A stretch of 64,000 nt of DNA, from the NCBI RefSeq assembly GCF_023898315.1, contig NC_064621.1, forward strand, positions 125,711,521-125,775,520. The letters run 5' to 3'. A program made the position numbers and the translations under genes. Position 1 is the stretch's first letter, and each line of letters starts with the position of its first letter. The notes below the pieces were generated by a model. The model made no database searches. It had not been told where the DNA came from and was given only the letters and a program-made list of their open reading frames with translations. The DNA comes from Schistocerca nitens. Lineage: Eukaryota; Arthropoda; Insecta; Orthoptera; Acrididae. Of this stretch, positions 53,900 to 64,000 are shown piece after piece.

Positions 53900-55183
53900 C
53901 AGTATCAAATTCTGTTTAGTGCACAAATTCACTTAAATCTTTGTGTGGGTAGAGTCCATTTTCCTTACTACTGTTTAAGTATACTAACTTATAAATTCCT
54001 GGGTGAGGGACTTTTATATAACCAATGGCCCTGAGTACAGCAGTTGCCACTTGCAGTTCAATTTACCCTACTTTGTCGATTTTGGATGAGTCCTGAGGAG
54101 TGCTAGTTGTCCCACCTTGTACTCACCAGTAATACGTCACCAACATACACAGTGACTCTACTTAACAATTCATGTCCTAAGACTAATCTAAAGCAGAAAT
54201 AAATACGCCTGCACTGACGTTTAAACCAAAAGGGAGAACACTGAACTCGTAGCTTCTGCCCCCACGTAAAAAGGCTATCTCCATGCAGTGCAATTTGCCA
54301 GTACGGCTCGGAGATCTATTATGGTGAGGTACTTAACGTTACGGAGTTTTAGAAGCTGTTCTTCCAGGTTGTCGGGCCACGTCCTGACCGCCACAATAAT
54401 TTTATTTATTCCTCATGCATCGAGAACGAGGCGGACACTATGTCTGACTTGCTAACTGTAAAATGGAGCTACAGTTTGAAGATAAGAAGTATTATTTCCA
54501 AGTTTAGCATTCTATTGATCTCTTTCCTCACAACCTCCTTCTAGACCCGTGGGATGGGGGACGAAAAGCATAAGTTTTTGAGTGGGTACACCTCCCATCG
54601 TATTTACACCCTTCGATTAAGCCAGGGCGTCGTTCAAAAATGTATTAGAAGCTCATGCAGTTCTTCCTTCCGTTCTTCTGTAAGACACGCTGACCCATTT
54701 ACCTAGGCGTGCACTTTCTCACGACCTATTTCCTCTTCCTGTGATTGCTCAGTTCCCTCTGTGTTTACAAACGTGAAGGTAGGATAGAAGAATTGTTTTC
54801 GAACGTCAGCAGTGTGTTTTGGTTTGCTGCGTTTGACATAACTAGGTCCACTGAATATTGTTGGTCGTTCACAACAAAATGATACTTCCTCTTAGCAAAG
54901 TCAATTTGTGATTGGTACTTCCTAAAGGTGTCCATGCCGAGGCAGTTAACTATTAGCCTTTCAACCATAAGAGAAACGCGTTGTAAAGAGAAGCTGTCAG
55001 TTTGGGTAGGAATCCATGCCTGCAATTTTATGCCTTTTGACTTACGTCCTACAGCTGTTCGAATTTTTCAGTTTTGAACTGCAAGCGTCGGTATGTGTCC
55101 TCGTTTTTGTGATTGATCAAACAGACCCTGTGAAATTATATACGTGGTACCTCCAGTATCCAGTATTATTTGTACCCTTAAAC

Positions 55184-55399
55184 AAAAATGGTTCAAATGG
55201 CTCTGAGCACTATGGGACTTAACATCTATGGTCATCAGTCCCCTAGAACTTAGAACTACTTAAACCTAACTAACCTAAGGACATCACACAACATCCAGTC
55301 ATCACGAGGCAGAGAAAATCCCTGACCCCGCAGGGAATCGAACCCGGGAACCCGGGCGCGGGAAGCGAGAACGCTACCGCACGAGCACGAGCTGCGGAC
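55184..55399 (-). mobile_element. SINE with the alternative tRNA-like head, 12-bp target duplication
   Basis: The body is the same as in the other SINEs (GTTCAAATGGCTCTGAGCAC...CTAACTAACCTAAGGACATC), but the head differs: the minus strand reads GGGTTCGATTCCCTGCGGGG and ends in a head starting CCGCAGCTCGTGCTCGTGCG. Flanked by GTACCCTT(A/G)AAC at 55,172-55,183 and 55,400-55,411 (one mismatch). Confidence 0.92.
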
Positions 55400-56518
55400 G
55401 TACCCTTGAACCAAATATTTGTGCACTGGGTACTGCCTGTACTGTGTCTTCATTTTCATCCACGCGCTTAGTAATGTCTTTGATATCACCACCGCTGTCG
55501 TATCTAAAAATCAGCTTTTCATTAGTTCAATTCCACCACCCCTCATCGAACGGGCTGCTATCGAGACCGGTTCGAGTTTTTCGAATTACCCTGGGCACTG
55601 ACACCCACTTTAGGGGTAACCTCAACTATGTGCACATTATGTGTCTGGTTTCGCCAGTTAGTATCTTGCGCAGCTCTCGATTCACAATTTAGTTGACCCT
55701 GGCCGCTATTCGATACGTAATTTTGATGGTACTGATAATAGTCAAGCGGCTGATTATTTTTTGGCCCGTTTGCGCTCTACCCTTGCCAGTGGCCGTTCGG
55801 GTCATTGTCCCCGGTCGGCGGCGCATTGTACGATTGCTGACGATAGCCTCCCTGGCCATTAAATTCTCTCCGATTGAGATTGTGTCCTTGTTTGTTCTGA
55901 TATCCTCACTTGAACTTTTGTTCCATTTTGTAACCAAATTGGTTCCTGTTGGTACTGCTGTAAGGGGATATGGCTGCCAACCGTGTTGGTTGTTATTGTC
56001 ATTCCCGCCTTGTTGTTCGTTAGTTCGTGTGGGGTCTGCTTGTGCGCTATCACTTTGTGCTTGAGCAGGTCTCTCTTCGTAGATAAGACCATGGAATCAA
56101 GAACTGAGAGGAAATTCTCTGTATCGTACTGGGGAGTGATTAATTTCTCACGTACGTTAGCCGGTAGTCGGCTTTTCAAAATTTTTACGTCATCTAAGTG
56201 TGATATCGGTTTGTCCAGTAACGGGTTTTATTTAGATGCTTCTCGAAGTATCTTCTGATCCATCCGTGTTTACTGCTGAATAGCGCCGAGTTAAACACTT
56301 CACGCCTCCCTCTCTTTTGTACTGCGATGGACCAGAAATTCTCTAGGTATGCCCTCTCAAACTGTTCGTAGGTGTGACATTTTTCCGCGATGGCAGTGGC
56401 TTCGTATAACCTATCACAAAGCGTATCTTTTGCGCTTCGGTCCAATTCCTTGGCGAAATGTTCAGGAAGGCTATTACGAACACGACTGAGTTAACTTTGG
56501 AAGAACATAATCGAAAAC

Positions 56519-57488
56519 TATGTCGTATGAAATAATGTAGTTCATGAAATAAGTTCGTGGCTTGTGGAAAATAATTTGATGCTAAATCACAGTAAGACTC
56601 AGTTTTTACAGTTTCTAACTCACAATTCAACAAGAACCGATATTTTGATCAGACAGAATGGGCATATTATAAGCGAGACGGAACAGTTCAAGTTCCTGTG
56701 CGTTCGGATAGATAGTAAGCTGTTGTGGAAAACCCACGTCCAGGATCTTGTTCAGAAACTAAATGCTGCTTTATTTACCATTAGAACAGTATCCGAAATA
56801 AGTGACAGTTCAACACGAAAAGTAGTCTACTTCGCATATTTTCATACACTTGTGTCGTATGGTATTATTTTTTGGGGTAATTCTTCTGATTCAAAAAGGG
56901 TATTTTTGGCTTAAAAACGGGCTGTTCGAGCTATATGTGGTGTTAAGTTCGAGAACCTCTTGTCGACCCCTATTCAATAGTTGGGAATTCTGACATTGCC
57001 CTCACAGTATATATTTTCTTTGATGTCGTTTGCTATTAGCAATATTAGTCTATTCCCAAGAGTTAGCAGCTTTCACTCAGTCAATACTAGGCAGAAATCA
57101 AATCTGCATGTGGAATGCACTTCCTTGACTCTTGTGCAGAAAGGAGTGCAGTATTCTGCTGCATCCATTTTCAATAAGGTACCCCAAGAACTCAAAAATC
57201 TTAGCAATAGCCCAAACTCTTCTAAGTCTAAACTGAAGAGTTTCCTCATGGCTCACTCCCTCTATTCTGTCGAGGAGCTCCTGGAAGAGCTAAAAAATGA
57301 AGCAAATTCCAGTGTTACATTGTTGATTTTCTTTATTTAAACTTAAGACTTATCGCCTGAATATGTTTTTTATATTTCATTTTATCTGTTTCTACTATCG
57401 TGTTATAATTCCATGTATTGATTCGTTCCATGACCATGGAGGCTTCTTCTTAATTTGGTTCCACGGAACAATAAATAAATAAATAAAT
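56519..57488 (+). mobile_element. 5'-truncated LINE 3' fragment, inserted in the LTR-element fossil
   Basis: 56,564-56,914 encodes the post-catalytic RT region (LMLNHSKTQFLQFL, FKFLCVRIDSKLLWKTHV, LVSYGIIFWGNSS) and 56,981-57,340 the C-terminal domain (QKGVQYSAASIFNKVPQELK). A stop follows 56,914 and the second piece is in a different frame. The element ends with AATAAATAAATAAATAG, a simple-repeat tail. The family differs from the CR1/L2-like LINE earlier in the window; the style is Jockey/L2-like but the clade is not certain. The catalytic RT motifs are missing through 5' truncation. Confidence 0.82.
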
Positions 57489-58215
57489 AGTAAGCCTTCA
57501 TCCGCGAGCAAAGTAGGAAGCATGCAACCCTGTCCGTTGGCGGCGTGACATTGTTTTTACGTATCGGATCGTGTTGCGAATACCTTTGCGCGGCAGGGAC
57601 ACAAGTCGGCCGCACCTGCTGCATGTTATAGTTGTGATCTGTTTCACCTGACAGGTTAGCGTTCAAGTGCAGATAGTTCTTCGGATTATCTGTACTGTCT
57701 GTTGACACCTTATAGCTTGGGGTTGAGTGTTCCCATCCCTTTTCAGTGTTACTAATGATACCAGTCCGCGACTTTTCCTACACAGCTTTCAACGTCTGAG
57801 CCATTCCCGCTCTTAGTTCTGTCTTCTGTACCTTCATCGCTTCCTCGATCACGTCTACAGAACCTTCGTGTTCCTGGACTACCTTCTGTGCCAGGGTACT
57901 GCGTTGGTCTAGCGTACTAGCGTTGGCCCTGTCCTTTCTTCCTTATTGTCTTTATCTACACTTTCTTGCTCCTTTCTCATAAACTATTTAATCTTACGCT
58001 ACCTAGTTGCAATGACAGGTCTTACACATGTTCAGGTGTACTTTCGTACGCTATTTGGAACTCGTCAACGATATCTGCGAGTGTATTAGAATTCTTGCAC
58101 ACTTGTGACTGCTCCTGCTGCATTTTTGTCTGAGCCACAGATGCTTGCTTCACCTTTTCTGCGAACTGTTCTTGTGTCTCACCTACTGATTACACTTTTT
58201 GACTCAAATTATTTA

Positions 58216-58872
58216 CCGGGTGATCAAAAAGTCAGTATAAATTTGAAAAGTGAATAAATCACGGAATAATGTAGATAGAGAGCTACAAATTGGCACACAT
58301 GCTTGGAATGACATAGGGTTTTATTAGAACCAAAAAATACAAACGTTCAAAAAATGTCCGACAGATAGCGCTTCATCTGATCAGAATAGCAATAATTAGC
58401 ATAACACAGTAAGACAAAGCAAAGATGGTGTTCTTTACAGGAAATGCTCAATATTGCCACCATCATTCCTCAACAATAGCTGTAGTCGAGGAATAATGTT
58501 GTGAACAGCACTGTAAAGCATGTCCGGAGTTATCGTGAGGCATTGGCGTCGGATGTTGTCTTTAAGCATCCCTAGAGATGTCGGTCGATCACGATACATT
58601 TGCGACTTCAGGTAACCCCGAAGCCAATAATCGCACGGACTGAGGTCTGGGGACCTGGGAGGCCAAGCATGACGAAAATGGCGGCTGAGCACACGGTCAT
58701 CACCAAACGACGCGCGCAAGAGATCTTTCACGCGTCTAGCAATATGAGGTTTTTTTTGTTCTAGTAAAACCCCTTGTCATTCCAAGCATGTGTGCCAATT
58801 TTTACCTCTCTATCTACATTATTCCGTGGTTTATTAAGTTTTCAAATTTATACTGACTTTTTGATGACCCGG
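58216..58872 (-). mobile_element. Short mariner-type derivative (657 bp) with TA duplication
   Basis: The left end CCGGGTGATCAAAAAGTCAG and the right end in reverse complement (CCGGGTCATCAAAAAGTCAG) are inverted repeats, with a second matching block (TAATGTAGATAGAGAG...CATGCTTGGAATGACA) further in. TA flanks both sides. Only the C-terminal part of the transposase remains (58,731-58,435, minus): WPPRSPDLSPCDYWLRGYLK with the third catalytic Asp and TPDMLYSAVHNIIPRLQLLL. It is an internally deleted, non-autonomous copy. Confidence 0.9.
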
Positions 58873-59600
58873 TATATCTTATGAGAAATCAGTGAGCAAT
58901 TGTCTTTTTTTTTTTTTTAGATCTTTCCCCTTAGTTACAAGTTTACCCGATAGTTCATTTGAAAAATCAGAATGTAAATCTTTTGCCAAGTCATTGAACT
59001 GTTGTGTTTTGTCAGTTTGGAAAGCATCAAGAGTTTGCTTTTGCTATTCAAGTAACTCCTTTTGTGTGTCGTCTGTTGTTTTGTAAAATCATCAAATTTT
59101 TCTTCGCTGGTTTGTTTAAGTGCTTGATTTTGCTCATTGTTATTACTAAATGTTTGTTTTTGCTCTTCCTTAAACTCGCTCTTGAAATCATTGAAGCTTT
59201 GTTTAAATAAATGTTAAAACACTTCCACCGTGATCGGGGTTTCCGGTATGCGCAATGCACCCTGTGCAATCACGTTTGCATTAGGCGTAAGTGTGGCAGG
59301 CAAAGAATGATTTAACGAGTCCACGCTGACGCGCGTTCCATTTTCACCAGAGGAAAAAATACTCCCTGGAGAAAATTGTGACCCTGTTTTAGCTACTGTC
59401 ATCATCGCATTATTTTGAATGATAATGTTACTATCATCTGTGTCCATGTAATTCAAAAACGTAATTGATCGTCGTCATTGCGAGCGACATGTTCAGTTAC
59501 GATTTCATTTGTTACCACGTCCATGTCGGCGGGGTGACATCTTGTGCCTGGTTATCCGGCAATGGGCTTGCAACGATGTGCCTATCTTGTGTACTCATTT

Positions 59601-61191
59601 TTTGATAATATTACAAAAGAACAAAATAAATGAATACTTTTTAAATGAAATATTATGTTTGTAATAGTGAAGATACCACTACGAAATCTGTTCAGTGCTG
59701 CCCTACTAATATGTATCAAAATACATCGTCGGTGTAACTCAATTGCATGCACGCATTTCTCTCCCTAAAATCAACGTTATGTCCAAATATCTACGTATTT
59801 TACGAGGATTCTTCAATTTGGGAACTGGTTTAGGAAAGGTACTACGACCAGTATTGGCAGAGCCCAGTCATGCACGCAATGCATCGTGAATTTTCCTATC
59901 TTTTCGTTGGCTTTTTCGCTCCTTCCGGAATTAATTCTCCAATTGATTACGTTTAATCTTTTGCCCATCGTGTGATTTCCATCCTCGTTGCGATAATATA
60001 ATATTCCATTCATGGAACAGAGAAAGACAACAAATAATATAATAGAAAATTTACAAAATGGTGTAATTATTTTAAATTATATCAAACTACATAGGAAAAC
60101 ACAATCCCTCGATAACTCGCTGCAGTCGAGTCGACTGACGAAAGAAACAAACGAATAACGAGTGGGGTGACTGGCGTGGCCGGCGCGGCTGGCGTTGCGG
60201 GCGACCCAGCAAGCAGGGTCGGGGGGGGGGGGGGCGACCCCCCTCCCTCCATATGTATTCGCCACTGACCGAGCTACGTGCTAATCTCCACATCCCAATG
60301 CAACGAGGACTTTCATTTTGAAATGGATCTCTTCGGAGAAGAAGTCAAGACGAAGAAAGAATAGCAGACGCAACCACGCCGGCATTGTTGTACATCTTTT
60401 GAGAAGACGAGGTAAATATCAAGCCACACACCAAAACTCAAAGGAATTAATCTTCAAATAATGAACCAGAGTGGCCAAACGTTTCTTAATCCGCACGCAT
60501 CCATACCTGCGTACATTTCTGGACTTACAACTTCTGGTGCGGATAAATGTGCATTAGCATATCTACATTTGCTCTGAACAATTCACATTACTTCTCTGCC
60601 TAACCGCTCTATTTAGCGAGCTATACTAGAAAGTCGCCAGCGAGAGAAGCAAGTGGACATAATGATGTGCTTCGTCAGTGTAAGTCTGTCTACCTGTCCA
60701 TTCCACCCCCCACCCCCCACCCCTCCCCCACAATTCACTAGGTGAAGACGACGCAACTTTGTTACTACACGGTTGTGCTGTAGCGAAAAATGCAAATAGT
60801 TGTATCCTGCAAAGGCAAAAATACAATAATAAACTTCAGTCATGAGTAACGCATTTCGAACAAGGAGCTGTTTAACTCCATAATGATTATTAACGTTTCC
60901 GGTGCTTATAAAATCTGTACTCTTCAGAGGAAGTTGATAACACGGAGTGAAAAACTGCTCAGACGATTTATGAATAGCTTAAGTACCGGAAACATAAGCC
61001 CACGGTATTGAAATATTATCAGCTGCCGTAAACGATGGTGTACTTTCTGATAAGGTTATCTGAAGACCAGGTGGCTTTCCGAAGTTGTATAGCCCTCTGA
61101 TCACGTAATTAAATATAATGTGTTTGAACTGTCATCATAGCTTCAAGGCAAAGATAACTGATTTGCTTTATATGCGTGCGTTGGAGACACA
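59601..61191. other. Spacer, nothing recognised
   Basis: Contains G- and C-rich runs (near 60,220-60,235 and 60,705-60,730) that generate short false frames. No gene or repeat boundary was supported. Confidence 0.4.
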
Positions 61192-61192
61192 G

Positions 61193-61297
61193 CAGTCACT
61201 GACACCTTCTCCTGTCTTCAACCCACTTGGCACGCATCCAGCCATGATCGGATACGCTGCAGTGTTCGGACTTTTGACAGCCCTCTGCGTTTATGCG
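61193..61297 (+). CDS. Doubtful host exon with a hydrophobic segment
   Basis: A 105-bp stretch is bounded by AG (61,191-61,192) and a donor-like GTGAGC at 61,298. It reads QSLTPSPVFNPLGTHPAM then a hydrophobic run IGYAAVFGLLTALCVYA. The base composition differs from the AT-rich surroundings. No partner exon was found within the window and the pyrimidine tract before the AG is weak, so this may be chance. No family is recognised. Confidence 0.2.
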
Positions 61298-61969
61298 GTG
61301 AGCCAGAAAATGTTTATGTATTTACAAAATAAGATATCTGTACAAGTATGCGGTGAAAATTTTCGTTCAATCTCACAGAAACTATGTTTCATTGGTGTGT
61401 TTTACTTTGATGTATCTAAGGGTACGTTCTTTCACTACAGCCAGACTGTAAAGGTTAACGAAAAATGTTCCAGAGAACAGTGCTACAGGTACCGCATTAT
61501 CTGGACACTGTGTTACCAGGCCCGAAGTCTGTATCACTTATACTGGACCGATCACACAACTGCGGTCTGATAAAAGTTGTCAGCGTTTGTCCATGCATTA
61601 CAGAAATTTAAAATGTGTTTTGTGTCCAGCCTGAAGATAAATCCGTAGAATCATTGTATTCTAATTTTTTTTTTTTTTTATCATAGTGGTGTCATTCTCC
61701 ACAGGTATTTCAAGTAAGAGTCCAAGGATTATGGAACTGGCAATGGACGCTCGTGTGCGACACATACTTGACGTTAGTATTTAAGAGCACTTCACTGCTG
61801 CCTGTGAACAACACTATCATGGCTACGTGCAGCTCAACTACCACTTTGACCCAAAGTTGTCATTTATATGTTGAATATTTTCAGCATCTGTCTTATCCTG
61901 CAGTTTTTAACCTCTACAGTTCACTCTACTACAAAGGAAGTAATTCATTGACGTCTTAGCACCTCCTAC
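61298..61969. other. Spacer, nothing recognised
   Basis: Includes a poly-T run near 61,665-61,680; the frame at 61,753-61,959 shows no domain. Confidence 0.4.
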
Positions 61970-62900
61970 CATACTGTCTATTCTTCTTGTCATTGTTTTC
62001 CACTTTTCTTCCACGACGATTCTCGTTCCTCATCTTACCAATCCATCTAACTTTGAACATCGTTCTATAGCACCACATCCCAAATGCTTCGATTATTTTC
62101 TCTTCTGCATTTTCCACAATTCATGATTCACTTACATTCAGTGTTGTGTCTTAAACATGTATTCCCAGAAATTTCTCCTTCAAACAAAGGCCTCTTATTG
62201 GTCCTAGCAGACTTTTTCTAGCGAGTAATGTCCTATAATGTTAATCTGCTTCTTATATCCTCCTTGATCAGTCCGTCACACGTAATTTATCTTCCCAGGT
62301 AGCAGAATTCCTTCAATTCATCCACTTCATGTTCCCCAATTTTGATGTTGAGTTTATCGCTGATTTTATTTATGCATTTCCTCACTACTTTCGTCTTTCC
62401 TTAGTTTGCTCTCAGTCTGTATTTTGTGCTCATAAGACTATTCGTATCGTTCAACAGGTCCTGCAATTCTTCCTTCCACTCACTGAGAACAGCAAGTCTT
62501 ATCATTAATTTCCTTTCATCCTGGGTTCTAAATCAACTCCTGCAATTTACTTTTATTACCGTCACTGTTTTTTCGATGTACAAGCTCAACAAGAGGGGAC
62601 AAAGATACAGTGTATTGCATACTTTTTCGTCCGCGCACTTCTTTCTTGGCCTTCTATCATTACTTTTCCATCTTGGTTCCCATACATACTCGTATTGTAC
62701 ATGAACGGTCTTTCTCTGTAGCTTATCTTTATTTTTGTGAAGACAAATACGTGGCACCATTACACCTGGTGAAAAACTTTCTCTAAGTCTACAAATTATA
62801 CGAACGTGTCTTAACTTTTCTCAAGATACTAAGCCAAACTGAAGCCAGAACTGCCGGCTAGTGCATTTGTCTTTTCTAAAGTCAAACTTATCGTCACTTA
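61970..62900 (-). mobile_element. RTE-like LINE fragment, RT C-terminal part, decayed
   Basis: Minus-strand words in order match the thumb and C-terminal region of RTE-type LINE proteins: a VDELKEFCYLG-like stretch near 62,320, a DIRSRLTL-like stretch near 62,245, IEAFGMWCYRTMFKVRWIGK near 62,090-62,035 and MRNENR near 62,020. Stops and frame changes occur throughout. No catalytic RT motif was clearly readable. Confidence 0.65.
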
Positions 62901-63618
62901 TAGATTCTCATATTTCTTTTCCATTATGTATACTCTTTCTTCCAGAGTCTTGAAAGCATGAGTTGTGAAGCTAATTGTACGACTGTTCTCGCGTTTATCT
63001 GCTCTTGCTATCTTCGAGTGATTGATGGTATGTCACTAATGTCATTGACTTCACAGGCATATTAATCTATTCGTTCTGCTTGATTTGATCGCACTCCTGC
63101 CAAAGCTCAGTCAATATCTGATTCTCATACTGTAACGGGTTGCTCTTGTGTCTCAGATAATGTACCGTGGAAGTGTCAGCCAAATAAACGGTTCCTGGTA
63201 TCTGTAAACCCTACAATACTGGGAAGTGGACACAATAAAAGTAAACAGTTACGATTAAAAATCTGTCATTCTGGCAAACGTCACTAAACGATGCGCATCT
63301 GCTCTGCAATATGGTCATATATAACAATTAGCGTACTCTACTTTCATTAAGGTTCTTAAATTTCTTACTTACTTATTTAGTGTTCTGGCCCATGTAAGAT
63401 TTGTCTTACAATGGCTCTTCAGAATGAAAATGCAACAGATAACTTTAGTTTAATCAATTCATTCAACCAAAGAATCAAAATATGATGCACAATTTTGCTG
63501 GCAAATTTGTTTAGGGAACATGTCTGTAATATAAGAAATCATGATTCTTTTAAACCCTCAGTCCAAATGATTTTTAGATCAAGCAAGTTAGTTCGGACCC
63601 AACATACACAACGAAATG
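62901..63618. other. Spacer, nothing recognised
   Basis: AT-rich, without supported frames or repeat boundaries. Confidence 0.4.
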
Positions 63619-63815
63619 TTGTTGTTGTAGTCTTCAGTCCTGAGACTGTTTTGATGCAGCTCTCCATGCTACTCTATCCTGTGCAAGCTTCTTCATCTCC
63701 CAGTACCTACTGCAGCCTACATTCTTCTGAATCTGCTTAGTGTATTCATCTCTTGGTCTCCCTCTACAATTTTTACCCTCCACACTGCCCTCCAATGCTA
63801 AATTTGTGATCCCTC
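63619..63815 (-). mobile_element. RTE-like LINE 3' end, separate copy
   Basis: The minus strand reads ITNLALEGSVEGKNCRGRPR then VGCSRYWEMKKLAQDRVAWR, the standard C-terminal end of RTE-type ORFs, followed by the family 3' tail. In minus orientation this end should come after the RT fragment at 61,970-62,900 if they were one copy; it comes before it, so they are two insertions. Confidence 0.75.
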
Positions 63816-63819
63816 TTTT

Positions 63820-64000
63820 GTGACGGCCTTCGTAGCGACAACACTTCGCTGTAGAAACGGCCTACGAAGTCACCGCCACACTTTTAATAGCGGGCCGACC
63901 GGTCCGCTGGAACAGTGAACAGAAAGATGAAAACCCACACACTCGGATTAAATGAAAGTCGGTACTTATCTTTATTAACGACGATACAGAACACAGTGGT
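63820..64000 (+). mobile_element. Edge of a dispersed, possibly LTR-type repeat, cut by the window end
   Basis: A sharp change to less AT-rich sequence begins TGTGACGGCCTTCGTAGCGA directly after the LINE end. It contains a small inverted word pair (GGCCTTCGTAGC / GGCCTACGAAG). LTR identity is only a guess from the TG start and sequence style. Confidence 0.25.

Larger units (their letters stand above)
53900..59600 (-). mobile_element. Ty3/Gypsy-like LTR-retrotransposon fossil, minus strand, heavily broken
   Basis: Read on the minus strand it has gag-like portions (about 59,600-58,880, 58,200-57,490 and 56,510-55,690), a retropepsin-like portion (55,025-54,765) and a possible decayed RT region (54,700-53,900). 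Three later elements are inserted in it: a SINE (55,184-55,399), a LINE 3' fragment (56,519-57,488) and a short mariner derivative (58,216-58,872). LTRs were not identified on either side. It carries many breaks and, given the three nested insertions, is old. Confidence 0.65.

Noticed and set aside
13540-55399. tRNA genes suggested by GGTTCGAATCC-type B boxes
   Set aside because: Every such box seen lies in a SINE head followed by the SINE body and, in most cases, target duplications; no free-standing tRNA with an acceptor stem was seen.
60077-60293. Pro/Arg-rich minus-strand frames
   Set aside because: They are produced by a poly-G run and GC-rich low-complexity sequence near 60,170-60,245.
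62426-62704. 92-codon plus-strand frame
   Set aside because: It is antisense to the decayed RTE-like LINE on the minus strand.
1-64000. CRISPR arrays, operons, prophage or prokaryotic defence systems
   Set aside because: No regularly spaced short repeats with unique spacers and no prokaryotic gene organisation; introns, SINEs and LINEs show a eukaryotic nuclear genome.

Overview
This is eukaryotic, repeat-dense DNA that fits a large-genome orthopteran, most likely a Schistocerca-type grasshopper. The organism call rests on established familiarity with its dispersed repeats: a tRNA-headed SINE present in about eleven copies, an abundant GC-rich SINE-like repeat, Penelope-like elements and several Tc1/mariner families. 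No operons, Shine-Dalgarno sites or prokaryotic features are present.

Layout. 1-8,010: the last two coding exons of one host gene, a secreted/membrane leucine-rich-repeat protein on the + strand. They are separated by a 7-kb intron that holds a CR1-like LINE with a Tc1 element inside it, two fold-back elements and a tandem array of ~335-bp units. 8,640-11,520: AT-rich DNA bracketed by diverged inverted repeats, with faint coding traces. 11,760-17,400: a second copy of the same LINE (with a SINE in it), a GC-rich SINE-like repeat with an 11-bp target duplication, and a mariner-type transposon. 18,079-19,743: a palindromic pair of Penelope-like (PLE) fragments. 21,586-29,769: the centrepiece, an array of four PLE units arranged <C <D E> F>, flanked by a 12-bp direct repeat, with one unit carrying an unbroken 876-codon RT + GIY-YIG reading frame. 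29,900-37,130: SINEs, a possible LTR, unrecognised minus-strand reading frames, a Tc1 element split by a SINE, and a second SINE family. 37,601-44,824: a 7.2-kb fold-back whose arms contain LTR-like sequence and whose interior holds an integrase fossil. 46,515-48,446: a second, degenerate PLE family. 48,446-50,256: four SINEs, two of them inserted side by side in opposite orientation. 51,446-53,382: a mariner-type transposon with ~260-280-bp terminal inverted repeats. 53,900-59,600: a broken Ty3/Gypsy-like fossil invaded by a SINE, a LINE and a short mariner derivative. 61,190 onward: a doubtful host exon, two RTE-like LINE fragments, and a repeat edge cut by the window end.

Only the LRR gene can be called a host gene with confidence; almost everything else is mobile DNA in various states of decay. 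The most informative structures are the PLE arrays, because their flanking repeats suggest that multi-unit inverted arrays integrated as single events.
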